16,986 nt of DNA from Pelagophyceae sp. CCMP2097. Taxonomy: Eukaryota > Sar > Pelagophyceae. The translations under genes and the position numbers were made by a program. Positions 7,978-16,653 of the stretch are shown here, one piece after another. Each line of letters begins with the position of its first letter. Position 1 is the stretch's first letter. The stretch lies in NCBI GenBank assembly GCA_026770575.1, contig MU657290.1, positions 63,503 through 80,488 on the forward strand. The letters are read 5' to 3'. The notes beneath the pieces are model-generated. The model saw only the letters and a program-made list of their open reading frames with translations, was not told the DNA's origin and searched no databases.

Positions 7978-8950
7978 ATGGATTGCATAAACGTGTACTT
8001 GAACTCAACCGGTTGTTATGTTACAACTGACACTACACGATTTAAACTAAACTCGAATATTGACATCCCGAATGGGTATACTGCTTATATCTATTTCAAG
8101 GAGTTTTCTTGTATGAATTCTATTTTTAACATTCATGAAAATGTTAGATTGGATAATACCCTTTTTTTGCGAATGACCGCAAGGTTACAAAAATTTTCAC
8201 TATCAATAAAGGATTTTATTCCAGCGAGTCAATTAAATGAAGCGTGTCAATTAAATGAAGCGTGTCTTCGAATTGGATAAAGCGTGTCAATTAAATGAAG
8301 ATAGTAGTATTTTGACAATTTCATTTGATAAATTAACTCTTATGTACAACATAAAAGAGCGCGGAACTCTAAACAAAATAATAGGATTCGAGTTATTAGA
8401 AAGCAAGGTTTTAGACCTGATGAATATAAAGCAAGGTTCTTAACAGTCTGTCATTTCAAGTTTTACATGAACAGATTTAAATCAAAAAATATACAATATA
8501 CATTTGTGTGTAAAAGAAGTAAATTCCTTCGAAAGAACCAGCGATGTATCAAGTAGAATCGCATCTCGTGTGGCGAAAATTCCCAATCTGAATAATTTTG
8601 GTTCACACATATACTTTGATTGCTTGACAACACCGAATCGAGTTAAAATTTCCAACAGATTGCTGTCCAGAATTTCAATTTCATTACTATTAGACAATGG
8701 AACCAAATATCTCCCGGATTATTTTACATGTAGCTTTGCAGTTGAATTTATAGCCGAAAAACGAGAGGAAAAAATCAATAATATCATAAGTGGTCTTTCG
8801 AAAATATTTGAAGGTGTAAACCAAGTTGACAACAGTTTTCGTGGGGGCAGCGGGAATCCTGAGTATGCTGGGCTTCCGTGTCATTTTCCAAAACAATCAG
8901 TTATGTCTAAAAAATTAACGTGGAACATTTTAAATAAATTTTATATTTAA
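7978..8950 (+). pseudogene. Penton-like minor capsid protein, broken
   Basis: ATG 7978 begins MDCINVYLNSTG. DTTRFKLN and NGYTAYIYFKEFSC follow, then a disrupted repeat zone (8224-8299). In the frame 2 bases on come LTLMYNIKERGTLNKIIGFE, an in-frame stop at 8441-8443 and another near 8468, and then RIASRVAKIP and ISISLLLDNGTKYLPDYFTC before the end at TAA 8948-8950. An N-terminal strand with a Ser/Thr rich opening, an -ARIP or -AKIP motif, and a late strand with a D-x-G turn followed by L-x-D-x-F are features of the single-jelly-roll penton proteins of Polintons, PLVs and virophages. Length, about 324 codons, fits. It would occupy capsid vertices. It lies directly before the small protein and MCP genes, a conserved neighbourhood. 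Confidence 0.75.
8224..8299 (+). repeat. 18-bp tandem repeat in penton gene
   Basis: Four consecutive units start at 8224, 8242, 8260 and 8282. Units 1, 2 and 4 are 18 bp of the form gcgtgtcaattaaatgaa (unit 1 reads gcgagt). Unit 3 is 22 bp and diverged (gcgtgtcttcgaattggata). The 4-bp excess of unit 3 breaks the reading frame here. In frame, units encode a SQLNEA/CQLNEA repeat. This looks like a slippage expansion after or during decay. Confidence 0.85.
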
Positions 8951-9386
8951 TGACGAATAAAAATAAACATCATCATACAAACCTTGAAACCTTTGTTTCG
9001 CTAGGACGCACGTACCAAATTAACCCAGTTACACAGCAAGAATTTATGAACACAAATGAAACAGACAAAATAGTAAATCAAGTAAAAAACACGCAGGTGT
9101 CTTTGATTATAAAAATGAAAAAATCAAATTCAATGATGTCACGAGTGCGTTAGCAAGCGGCGGTAATCTAATGATGGGGTATTCTACGGCTATTGGTAGC
9201 CTACAACCTGAATTAATTCCGGAAGCGCTACCCATAGCCGGATTGGGGTTGTTAATGAAATAAACTTCCAATATTTTAAAGGGGTCTGAAAAAGTTGTCA
9301 AAAAAGTAAAAAAGGAAGGAATTCAAAAACTTAACCCGAAAGACTTCAAGAAAATAAAAAAAAATATACCCTTCGATTTAATTTAG
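8950..9386 (+). pseudogene. Small Gly-rich/Lys-rich virion protein candidate, broken
   Basis: Its ATG at 8950 overlaps the penton stop as TAATG. The first frame reads HHHTNLETFVSLGRTYQINP. Near 9096 the reading moves to another frame with FDYKNEKIKFNDVTSALASG, GGNLMMGYSTAIG and LPIAGLGLL, a Gly-rich hydrophobic segment. A TAA interrupts at 9261-9263 and the same frame resumes with a highly basic tail (VVKKVKKEG, LNPKDFKKIKKN), ending TAG 9384-9386. A short amphipathic or membrane-active segment plus a basic tail between penton and MCP recalls the pVI/pX-like minor virion proteins of the Polinton-adenovirus lineage. That parallel is by position and composition only. Confidence 0.5.
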
Positions 9387-9408
9387 AATTATAATATTTA
9401 GTTAGAGT

Positions 9409-10752
9409 ATGGACGAGATTAAAATGAGTAAGTCCGATAGATTCGTTTCTAAAAACATGAGCGACAGTCCAATGGCGTAATCGTTTATAATTCAACAAAC
9501 GCCACAAAATATTGGTCTAGCCTTCAAATGCGGGGATGTTGTACGGTTTATTATTGGTAGGTTACTTTCCAACCAGTATCTTGACCCACGAGCGTCCTTT
9601 CTTCGCATGAAGGTTAAAAATACAACTGAGATTCAATACTGTACTTCTGCTGCTGGTATTTTTAGTTCATTTGAATCCATTGATTTAACTCAGTCTGGTA
9701 CGACTTTATCCTCTTAAAGAGAATGTACGGAATCAAACGCTCCCTCATCGATAAGCGCAGACAAACAATGACCTCAATCCATGGGGTTGGTACGATGGGA
9801 GGCATGCTTTATGATGAAGCATTTTCGATTACACCGGAGATGTTCCTGAAGCTTCACCGGGTCAACGTGGTATGACAATCGGTGGGTCGGAGTCGAACGT
9901 GTATTGCGACCCAATTTCTAATCATGCAAGTCTTTTAAATACAAAAAATGATTCCGCTGTATAGCAGCAGTCCCCTCGAATTATCGTACACATTGGGTTC
10001 ACTTAACTATTCCGTTTTTTTCACACACAAGCACCAGAAAGTCTACCGTCGAATGCTCTCGAATTTTCTGATGTCGAACTAGTTTTAACCATAGTACAAT
10101 TAAATGAAGCAACAAATTCACAAATTTTAGAGATGCAAAATGGCAAATTCTTGGTCGAGACAAACTCTTATATATCCACGGGTTATTCAGTTTCAGCGAA
10201 CCCAGGAACCCACTCAATACACCTTGGTCTTAGTGTGCGAAGTCTGATGAATATTTCTATCGTACAAACGCCCAAATCAAATGATGCGGTTCAAACATAA
10301 CCAATGTAATGCACCATGATATAAACAACTGTTTTATTCGAAATCATCTGAAAAGTTGTGGTCTGTCTATAAATGGAAGTCTTGTAGAAGCTCCACGATT
10401 GGTTCGATGCGAGGCTACGGAAAGTATGTGTATGTCTTTGATAGCAGCAGGTAAACTAGGAGATGCATTTGATACTCCGCTCGCATTATCAAAAGAATTA
10501 TTTGAAGTGGATTCCTATGATGATATGGGATGCGTTGTTGGGTCTTTTGTAGGTGATTTAAATCTGTGTACGAATAAAGAACGCGAAGAAGATGTTTGCT
10601 CCGGTAAAAATACATATGCATCGACTACAAACCTGAGCCTGGAATATGGGTCCGGTGCGCAGGCATCTATAAACTTATGCATTCTATCAGAATTTAAACA
10701 GGTGTGCGTACTTGACATGTCTGGATGTGGGTTGTGGTCTGTTGTTCAATAA
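9409..10752 (+). pseudogene. Major capsid protein (double jelly-roll), broken
   Basis: ATG 9409 reads MDEIKMSKSDRFVSKNMS, with a stop at 9478-9480, then FKCGDVVRFIIGRLLSNQYL and SFLRMKVKNTTE, the first beta strands typical of PLV/Polinton capsid proteins. The middle is in pieces: YTGDVPEASPGQRG and LEFSDVELVLTIVQLNEATN with SVRSLMNISIVQTP. The last third is a clean frame, 10309-10752, carrying GSFVGDLNLCT, SGKNTYASTTNLSLEY and VLDMSGCGLWSVVQ, the closing strands of the second jelly roll. About 447 codons, a usual length for this group. Trimers of this protein build the icosahedral shell. Multiple indels and stops (also near 9715 and 9962) rule out function. Family identification is strong because both ends match. 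Confidence 0.85.
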
Positions 10753-10794
10753 AATAAAAACAAATTTATATAAAATAAAATAAAATATAGTATT

Positions 10795-12235
10795 ATGAAA
10801 ACTCGCAGTATTAAAAAAAATTATGACAATAAAACCAAGAATTTAATTGCTGGGAACAATATAAAAAATTGAAGATAATATAATTAGTTCGTTAACAGAC
10901 GAAAATATTAATTAAGATATTCAAAAAATTAAAACGGATATTCTTAATGAAGTCGATACTAATGTTTTAAACGTCGAACAATTAGTTTCAGGTAGAGGCA
11001 TTGACATCACAGAACACATAATCTCATTAGACGAATCATTCATAAATGCGGACGAAATAGCCATCAAATATTATACCAAGGAAATCATAGACAATAAAAT
11101 TCAGTCTAATAACTCATCTGTACAGATGATAAGAAATGAGATTGGCGCGATGTCGAACCGACCGTCATCGGCGATTGCTTATTTTCCAGAGACAAACAAC
11201 CTTACAACCAACGGATTAAACGACACACAGAAACTAAGAAATGGGCTCCAATTTAAAAAACACCAAAATAATACTGCACACACCGTCAATTTTAGTGAAG
11301 AATTTGTATTTTCGAATAATTCCCAATCAACACTTACTGAAATCTCACTTAATCCTGAATTGTTTAGAAATGAAATCAATGAAATTATCGATACAATTAA
11401 TGACAACGATGAGACTATAAAAGGAACTGTTGTTCAGGTTGTCCAACAAGGAGAAGAATTAGCGACGAATTTAGTTAATAATATTACAAACGAATTAAAT
11501 GTTGAAAGACAAAGAGCAATCGCAGCAGAAGAGGTAATAAATACACAATTACCGAAGGTTCATCCATCCAAAATTTTTTTAACAGAAGAATCACTTTGAT
11601 TCGGAAACAACTCAGATAGCGCTTCTTATGAGATTGGCGTGGATTATACCTTGCTCACCACAACACAAAATCAGCAAAAATCAAATCAGGTTATAACAAG
11701 TATCCATCCAAATAATATGAATCCTATTTTTGAAAATATGATGTGGAGCGAGACGGCACTTCCAGTCTATTTGTCATTTGAGGTGGCGTTTCAATACAGT
11801 CCAGGTGTTTTCAATATAAGACTCTCGGCGGTATCTCCCGATATTTGGATGGATAAAACCTTAACGATTGAACAAAATGTTTTAAACTCCCCACATGAAA
11901 CAGTTATGCTTACAAATGAGTAGTTGTACATCCCAAATTCAAATACAGTTGAAGCAACCACACACATAAAACAAGAGTGTACAGATATAGACAGACGAAA
12001 TGTAATTCAGATGAAATTAGTGGGTGGACAAATTGTTACAATCGTTAAAAACTTAGAGTTAACACCAATCTTGGGAAGTTTTAAAAATACAGGAAACCGG
12101 TTTTTCTTCATGTACCTCGATGGTGGCAAGGGTACTTTACAAACTCATTTTTATCAACCGACTACGGAATTAGATTTGATAAACCAGATTCAACAGGTTC
12201 AACGGCTTTCGATTTATGATTTAGATTCAAAATAA
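10795..12235 (+). pseudogene. Fibre-like protein 1, broken by stops
   Basis: The gene starts at ATG 10795. A shift occurs in the A run near 10862, after which a single frame runs to TAA 12233-12235, with only three in-frame stops (10913, 11597, 11921). Modules in order are: a shaft unit with GRGIDITEHIISLDESF and IKYYTKEIIDNKI (about 10978-11110); a beta module with LRNGLQFKK and LTEISLNPELF (about 11130-11370); a coiled coil with NVERQRAIAAEEVINTQLP (about 11500-11560); and a C-terminal head with NMMWSETALP, SPDIWMD and GNRFFFMYLDG (about 11700-12235). About 480 codons. Heptad NVERQRAIAAEE-like coils are common in trimeric viral and phage fibres. It presumably bound host surfaces. Head and module similarities to the next two genes indicate duplication. 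Confidence 0.65.
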
Positions 12236-13007
12236 TGGAAAACAAAACAAATATGACAAATAATGTTTTACAATCTGTAAATGTTGAAAGAAATCGTGCG
12301 CTCGCAGCAGAAGAGTTAATAAATACACAATTACCTGCTGTTTACCGGATTTAGTTATTACATAATAATCTCTCAGATTTGGCTCAGGTAACACTGATTA
12401 TACTGTTAGTGATTATTCGATGTTTTTAAACACCACTCACGGAGATACTCAGAGAGGTTACATATTTACGAACACAAATTCTGCCCCAACTACACCAAAC
12501 TTCGAACACATGTTTTGGTCGACTACAAAATTACCCAATTCTTTTATGTTCGAATCACGGTTAGATAGGAGCATTGGCTACTTTGCGTTTGGGGTGTGTA
12601 ATGTAACGCCAGATGAATGGATGGATACATCGAGAACAATTGAAGAGAATGTATTGCACTCAGAACACGAAATATTGCTATTCACAGACAGACATATATA
12701 CAGCCCCAATCTGGACCAAACTATTGGTGTACCAACTCACATTAAACAAGAATTTTATCACACAGGTAGTAGAAATAAAATACAGGTTAGTTTGTTAGGG
12801 GGCACTATCACCTCAACCATTCAATATCAATTGTATATACAAGAAAAAGGCAGATTTAAAAATGAATCAGGTTGGTACTTTTTCGCTTATACTGGACAAG
12901 GAAAGAGAATGGCAGAAACATTATTTACACAACATGCCGCTAATGAAACGGAGTTATTTGATTTGATACAAAAAACACCAACATTCAATTATAGATTTGG
13001 ATTCTAA
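12235..13007 (+). pseudogene. Fibre-like protein 2, paralogue of fibre 1 head
   Basis: ATG 12235 overlaps the fibre 1 stop as TAATG. After MENKTNMTNNVLQS comes the coiled coil NVERNRALAAEELINTQLP, nearly the same as in fibre 1. An indel near 12345 moves reading to the frame of 12420-13007, which carries HMFWSTTKLP, NVTPDEWMD, IEENVLHSEHEILLFTD and GWYFFAYTGQG. These line up with fibre 1 positions 11740-12130 (MMWSETALP, SPDIWMD, IEQNVLNSPHE). It therefore has the same coil plus head but lacks the shaft and beta module. The last codons differ from fibre 1 because of an indel, and the original stop may have been displaced. It could have formed an alternative receptor-binding head. Confidence 0.65.
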
Positions 13008-13029
13008 AATAATTGAAAACAAAACATAT

Positions 13030-14847
13030 ATGACAAATAATGTTTTACCACTGTATATATTAAAATCCGAATTGATAGACTCCAACCCAATTCGAATTGG
13101 GGAAAATTCTACATCAAGTGCTTCGAACTCTATTGTAATCGGTATGAATTCCTCATGTAACTACGACAACGCGACAGTAATCGGAAACAATATAACCGCA
13201 GAAAGAAGCGATTCATAATATATATCCAATCTAAGAGCACAGCAGACTTCATCAATGTTATACTATGATGATACCACGAAGGAAGTTACATTCGGTAATT
13301 TATCCGGAGGAGACGGCACTGGTCAATCCCAAGGGGAACAGGGAATCCAAGGCATTCCAGGCGAATCAATCCAAGGCATTCAGGGCATTCAAGGAAAAAA
13401 CGCGGAACTTTACACCGTTCAACGCGGTTTAAGTTTGATAGATAACGAATTTTCTGTAAATGAGGATATTCTCACAGATACAGAGATTGGAGAAAAATAT
13501 TATAGTAGACTAACTATTGATGAGAAACTGGCATCGGTCCAACATATCACAACATCGAGGGGGGTTAAACATGATTGATAATATAGTTTCAATTACAGAC
13601 AATTCTTATGATTCAACACAGAATGCCAACATTTATTATAATAAGGATGAGATGAATGATAGATTTAATTCCCTTAACCAGGTTACATATGGTAGGGGTC
13701 TGCTTATGTCAAACTCGAATTTAATCACCGTCACAACAGACTTTAATAATAAAATAGAAAATGAACAAATTTATTATAATAAACAGAGAAAAATAGCAAA
13801 TTGATTACTAAATCAGAAACCTTTTCGGTTGCAAGAGGACTTGATTACATAAATAATATATTAACACTACAAAGTTCGATATTGACTGATATACAACTTA
13901 CAGAAAAATATTACGATAAACAAACAATCGACACAAAAATTTCACAAAATAATAACACGACAATTATTCGTAATGAATTTAATCGAGCAGTGTCCGCAAC
14001 AAATAGTGGAATACGATATGACGTAGATAGCGCAACACTTAGCGTTAATGCTTTGACGGAAGTTCGTCAATTAAACGACGGAATTTCGTTCAAGAATACG
14101 TCAGGATTCGATTCGTTTTCATTGAGGTTTTCATCAGATTTTTCTTTTACCAGTCCGTTGGCAACTCTGAGCCAGATTGAATTAAACCTAGTCAGTTTTT
14201 ATAATAGAACGCAGACTCGTGATAAAAAATTGAAGAACTTACCGGCACTGTTGGTAGTGAATTAATTTTAAACACAGTTTAAAATTATCTACTACGTGAT
14301 AGTGCGGCATTTAAAATGATTGGGGATGTTTTATCTACCGTTTCTAAATCATCGATTCGACTGTTTCAAAATGGAATCCAATATCGAACCGATACTTCTA
14401 CAATTGGATTCCATTTGTTTTTTGATACAAATTATTTCAATTTAATTAGTGGTGAACAAAATGGTGTGCCAAATTTTAACAATTTCAAACAAGAAGAGAA
14501 TCGAAGTTGTCGCTGCCGGAAGATGGAGTGTAACTCGCGACGCTAATAATCGAAGGGTTTTGACACAATTCGACGGGAGATTCAACCGAGATACGAATTT
14601 AAATGTCGAATGGTTGGACCGTGAAAGTGTAGATGGTCAACCTCGCCAAAGATTTGTTTTCAACTCCAACCTACAATCAGGCAATTATCAAGTTCATTTT
14701 ACACCGCGCAATTTCTTCATGGACCATAGGAGAACACAGCATATATCCATAGAAGCGCAATCCTATACTTACTTAGAGAAAAAATTGAAAAATTACAATT
14801 TCGAGGAAGGTATGGATGTTTCAGTCGTTGTGTATATGGAACTCTAA
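13030..14847 (+). pseudogene. Fibre-like protein 3 with YadA-like and collagen-like parts, broken
   Basis: ATG 13030 reads MTNNVLPLYI, the same start sequence as in fibre 2. The ATG 21 bp upstream in fibre 2 is ATT here. Modules: YadA-like hexapeptides SNSIVIGMNSS and NATVIGNN (13090-13215); a stop at 13216-13218; SSMLYYDDTTKEVTFGN; a collagen-like stretch with GIQGIPGE and GIQGIQGK (13333-13400); and four shaft units of about 40 residues, each with an RGL or RGV, an N-x-(L/I/V/F)-x-(V/I/L) strand and YY-(N/S/D)-(K/R) (about 13405-13940). These are followed by a beta module like that of fibre 1 (LNDGISFKN, LSQIELNLVSF), and a unique C-terminal domain (14316-14847) with FVFNSNLQSGNYQVHFTPR. 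Frameshifts lie in a six-G run (13560-13565), near 13785, in an A run near 14224 and near 14480, with a stop at 14280. About 605 codons. Confidence 0.65.
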
Positions 14848-15000
14848 TTTTTATTTATTCTGTACTAATATGTTGAAGTTTATCATGAAAATCATAAAAA
14901 AAATATTTAATCAAAGTTTTAGAATTAATAAACGCGATAAATATCCATATAGACATTCCAATGATTACTGAGGAGGCGGAACACTATGTTTATTTGGCTA
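14848..15000. other. AT-rich spacer after the fibres
   Basis: No gene is seen in these 153 bp between the fibre 3 stop and the nested inverted-repeat element. It contains A-rich and T-rich runs that could include a polyadenylation signal, but nothing distinct stands out. It ends in ta, which forms the left half of the target duplication of the nested element. Confidence 0.5.
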
Positions 15001-15591
15001 CAAGATGGCTTCGCCAAGAAAGTCAAGTATTTTTTGGGCAAATTTGAAACGGTCTTTCGAGGTACAGATACCGGGGTCGCATGCAGCGCGCCGAGACGCA
15101 TCCAGCCGTGCCGGATGAACTTTGGCATGTCTTCTATGGGCTGAGAAAATCGATTTGGCGACTTTGGCGAGGGCCTTTACCACCCAAGGAGACCTCGGGT
15201 TTTCGTTCATCCACCGCCGATGGCCGCGCACGGCCGTGTGTAAGAAGGCTACGTCGAGCAACCACCGAAATACCTGACCTGAAATGCCCGGGGCTGTCAC
15301 CAAGAAGCTACAGTTGGCCCATATTTTTAAAAAAATGGGCCGTTTCTTCTCTCTTTTTAAGAAAATTGGCCGTTTTTTTAGAAACTATGTGGTGTGTGTT
15401 TATATAAAAAGGGTGTCTATATCTTTCGATCGCTGTAACTTTTGCAAAAGACGCTCTTTGGTTAAAGTAGAGCTCTGGCAGACTTTTCCTTGGGGTGCGT
15501 GCGCGGCCGCCGGAAGCTCAGCCCAATGCCCACTTTAGTTTTGCCAAAAAAACGCGCAATGCAAAATCAGTTTCCTGGCGAAACCATCTTG
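15001..15591. mobile_element. Nested TA-flanked inverted-repeat element (MITE-like)
   Basis: The 591-bp segment begins caagatggcttcgccaagaa and ends with the imperfect reverse complement (ttcctggcgaaaccatcttg). The flanking dinucleotides are TA on both sides (14999-15000 and 15592-15593), the target duplication of Tc1/mariner-type transposons. The interior is GC-rich in its first half (about 15060-15300), unlike the AT-rich virus DNA around it. It contains a hairpin (15316-15341, ggccca with tgggcc around a T/A tract) and a tatataaaaa at 15401-15410. It has no recognisable transposase, so it is a non-autonomous element that jumped into the relic. Open frames inside it have no family match that I can see. 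It could instead be a decayed full-length transposon. Confidence 0.75.
15316..15341. other. Hairpin inside nested element
   Basis: ggccca pairs with tgggcc over an inner T-rich/A-rich stem with one mismatch, giving about 13 base pairs and essentially no loop. A partial second copy of the arm (attggccgttttttta) follows at about 15365-15380. The role is unknown. Palindromes of this sort are common in MITE-type elements. Confidence 0.6.
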
Positions 15592-15620
15592 TATCTTTGA
15601 TGTGTTCGAAAAAATTCTAA

Positions 15621-15921
15621 TTAATCATTGATGATTTTGAAATTATTTTTTTCTTTATTTTCTTTATTTTTTAATTTAGTAATTTTGATATTGTAATTTG
15701 ATGGGTGTGTTGATTTGGTTACCGTTTCGCGTCCTTTCAAATAATAATACAATAATTGACGCGAGGTGATTGGGTTTTCTGTACAACGAACTATGTCGAC
15801 GTGTGATTTATAGTTTTTAATCCATACATAGAGTACCATCTTCATTCATCATCCGTATATTCCAACGATTGTTTTTTAGCTTTCGCTCCTTACGTAATAT
15901 TGTTGAATTGATTGCATCCAT
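15621..15921 (-). pseudogene. Small minus-strand gene of unknown function, one frameshift
   Basis: On the minus strand, ATG 15921-15919 starts MDAINSTILRKERKLKNNRW, and the frame runs to about 15820, where it meets a stop. The adjacent frame then continues the apparent protein with NYKSHVDIVRCTENPITSRQ, LLYYYLKGRETVTK and a Lys/Asn-rich tail, ending at TAA 15623-15621. Join length would be about 100 residues. It is rich in basic residues, which would suit nucleic-acid binding, but I recognise no family. It lies between the nested transposon and the right terminal repeat and points inward, towards the fibres. Terminal small genes reading inward are common in viruses of this type. A random AT-rich frame is the main alternative. 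Confidence 0.4.
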
Positions 15922-16103
15922 TATATATGTTAATAATATTTTATTTATACTCGATTTGACACACAAAATATCTAACTTCATTTTTATCATTTCATACTTA
16001 AAAAAAATGTTTTGTGTTCTATTTTTTTAAAATGGTACATATACTATTTTTCTAAGATATGTATAAATTAGATGGTTGTAGTAAGTGTCATAAAGCGTTG
16101 GTT
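15922..16103. other. AT-rich spacer before right TIR
   Basis: No gene is supported. AT-rich DNA with T and A runs, including tttatttatactcg and ttaaaaaaaatg. It could hold the promoter of the inward-facing gene at 15921, since a ttatatatgttaataat lies about 5 to 25 bp upstream of its ATG in that direction. Confidence 0.35.
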
Positions 16104-16210
16104 CTTTTTCAATAAATAAAATATGCTCCGAAAATCTCGAAAATCTCGAAGGGAAACTGCGCGGGTTTTACGAAAAATCTCAAAAATCTCAAAAAGTTTT
16201 TTGGGTTTTG

Positions 16211-16273
16211 AGAAATTCCTCAAATTCCTCAAATTCCTCAAATTCCTCAAATTCCTCAAATTCCTCAAATTGA
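16211..16273. repeat. 10-bp tandem repeat inside right TIR
   Basis: Six or so copies of the 10-bp unit caaattcctc are present, the reverse complement of the array at 371-425. The variant copy seen on the left is missing here. The neighbouring 16275-16400 stretch is built from degenerate aaaatccgaaaa and aaaacttt repeats that match the ggattttt repeats at about 235-350. Confidence 0.85.
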
Positions 16274-16603
16274 GAAAAGCTTCAAAAATCAAAACTTAAA
16301 ACTTTAAAAATCCAAAACTTTAAAAATCCAAAAATCCGAAAATCCGAAAAATCCGAAAAATCCCAAAATTGGAAAATCCCAAAATCGGAAAATCCAAAAA
16401 CTTCAAAATCGCAATAAGCAACTTAAATCCAAATACGGTGGATTAGATATTTTACAATTTACAAAAAAAAGTCCCGCATCACCCCGGGGGGGAATTTCAA
16501 CGCGATGCGCGCGTCACCCCGAGCGGGAAGAATATTCACGTGTACGACGCGTGTACAGCACGAGCAGCCAAAATCGCATGCCAAGCGGAGTAGAAACGTA
16601 AAT

Positions 16604-16653
16604 GAGCGGGCTCGAACTCGCGACCTCATGCAAGACATTTGAACTGGAGGGCC
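16604..16653 (-). repeat. tRNA-like tip of right terminal repeat
   Basis: Read on the minus strand, this has gtcttgcatgaggtcgcg followed by agttcgagcccgctc, the same tRNA 3'-half-like sequence as at 24-73. The T-arm stem pairs gcgag with a downstream cccgc only in part. Its presence in both terminal repeats shows that it belongs to the element's ends as seen here and is not a one-sided host flank. Confidence 0.45.

Noticed and set aside
13555..13570. Programmed ribosomal frameshift at the G run in fibre 3
   Set aside because: Fibre 3 has several other frameshifts and stops, so a random indel in a six-G run is the simpler reading.
15060..15300. Possible rRNA or structured RNA in the GC-rich block
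   Set aside because: I could not match it to conserved rRNA or snRNA signatures, and the block is fully explained as the interior of the TA-flanked element.
15081..15538. Overlapping GC-rich open frames on both strands (also minus strand 15303-14998)
   Set aside because: They lie inside the nested inverted-repeat element, run into its terminal repeat, have no recognisable domain, and open frames are expected by chance in GC-rich DNA.
16068..16292. Minus-strand frame with Asn-Leu-Arg repeats, like a leucine-rich repeat protein
   Set aside because: It is the translation of the 10-bp tandem array in the right terminal repeat. No equivalent frame is preserved on the left side with the same ends.
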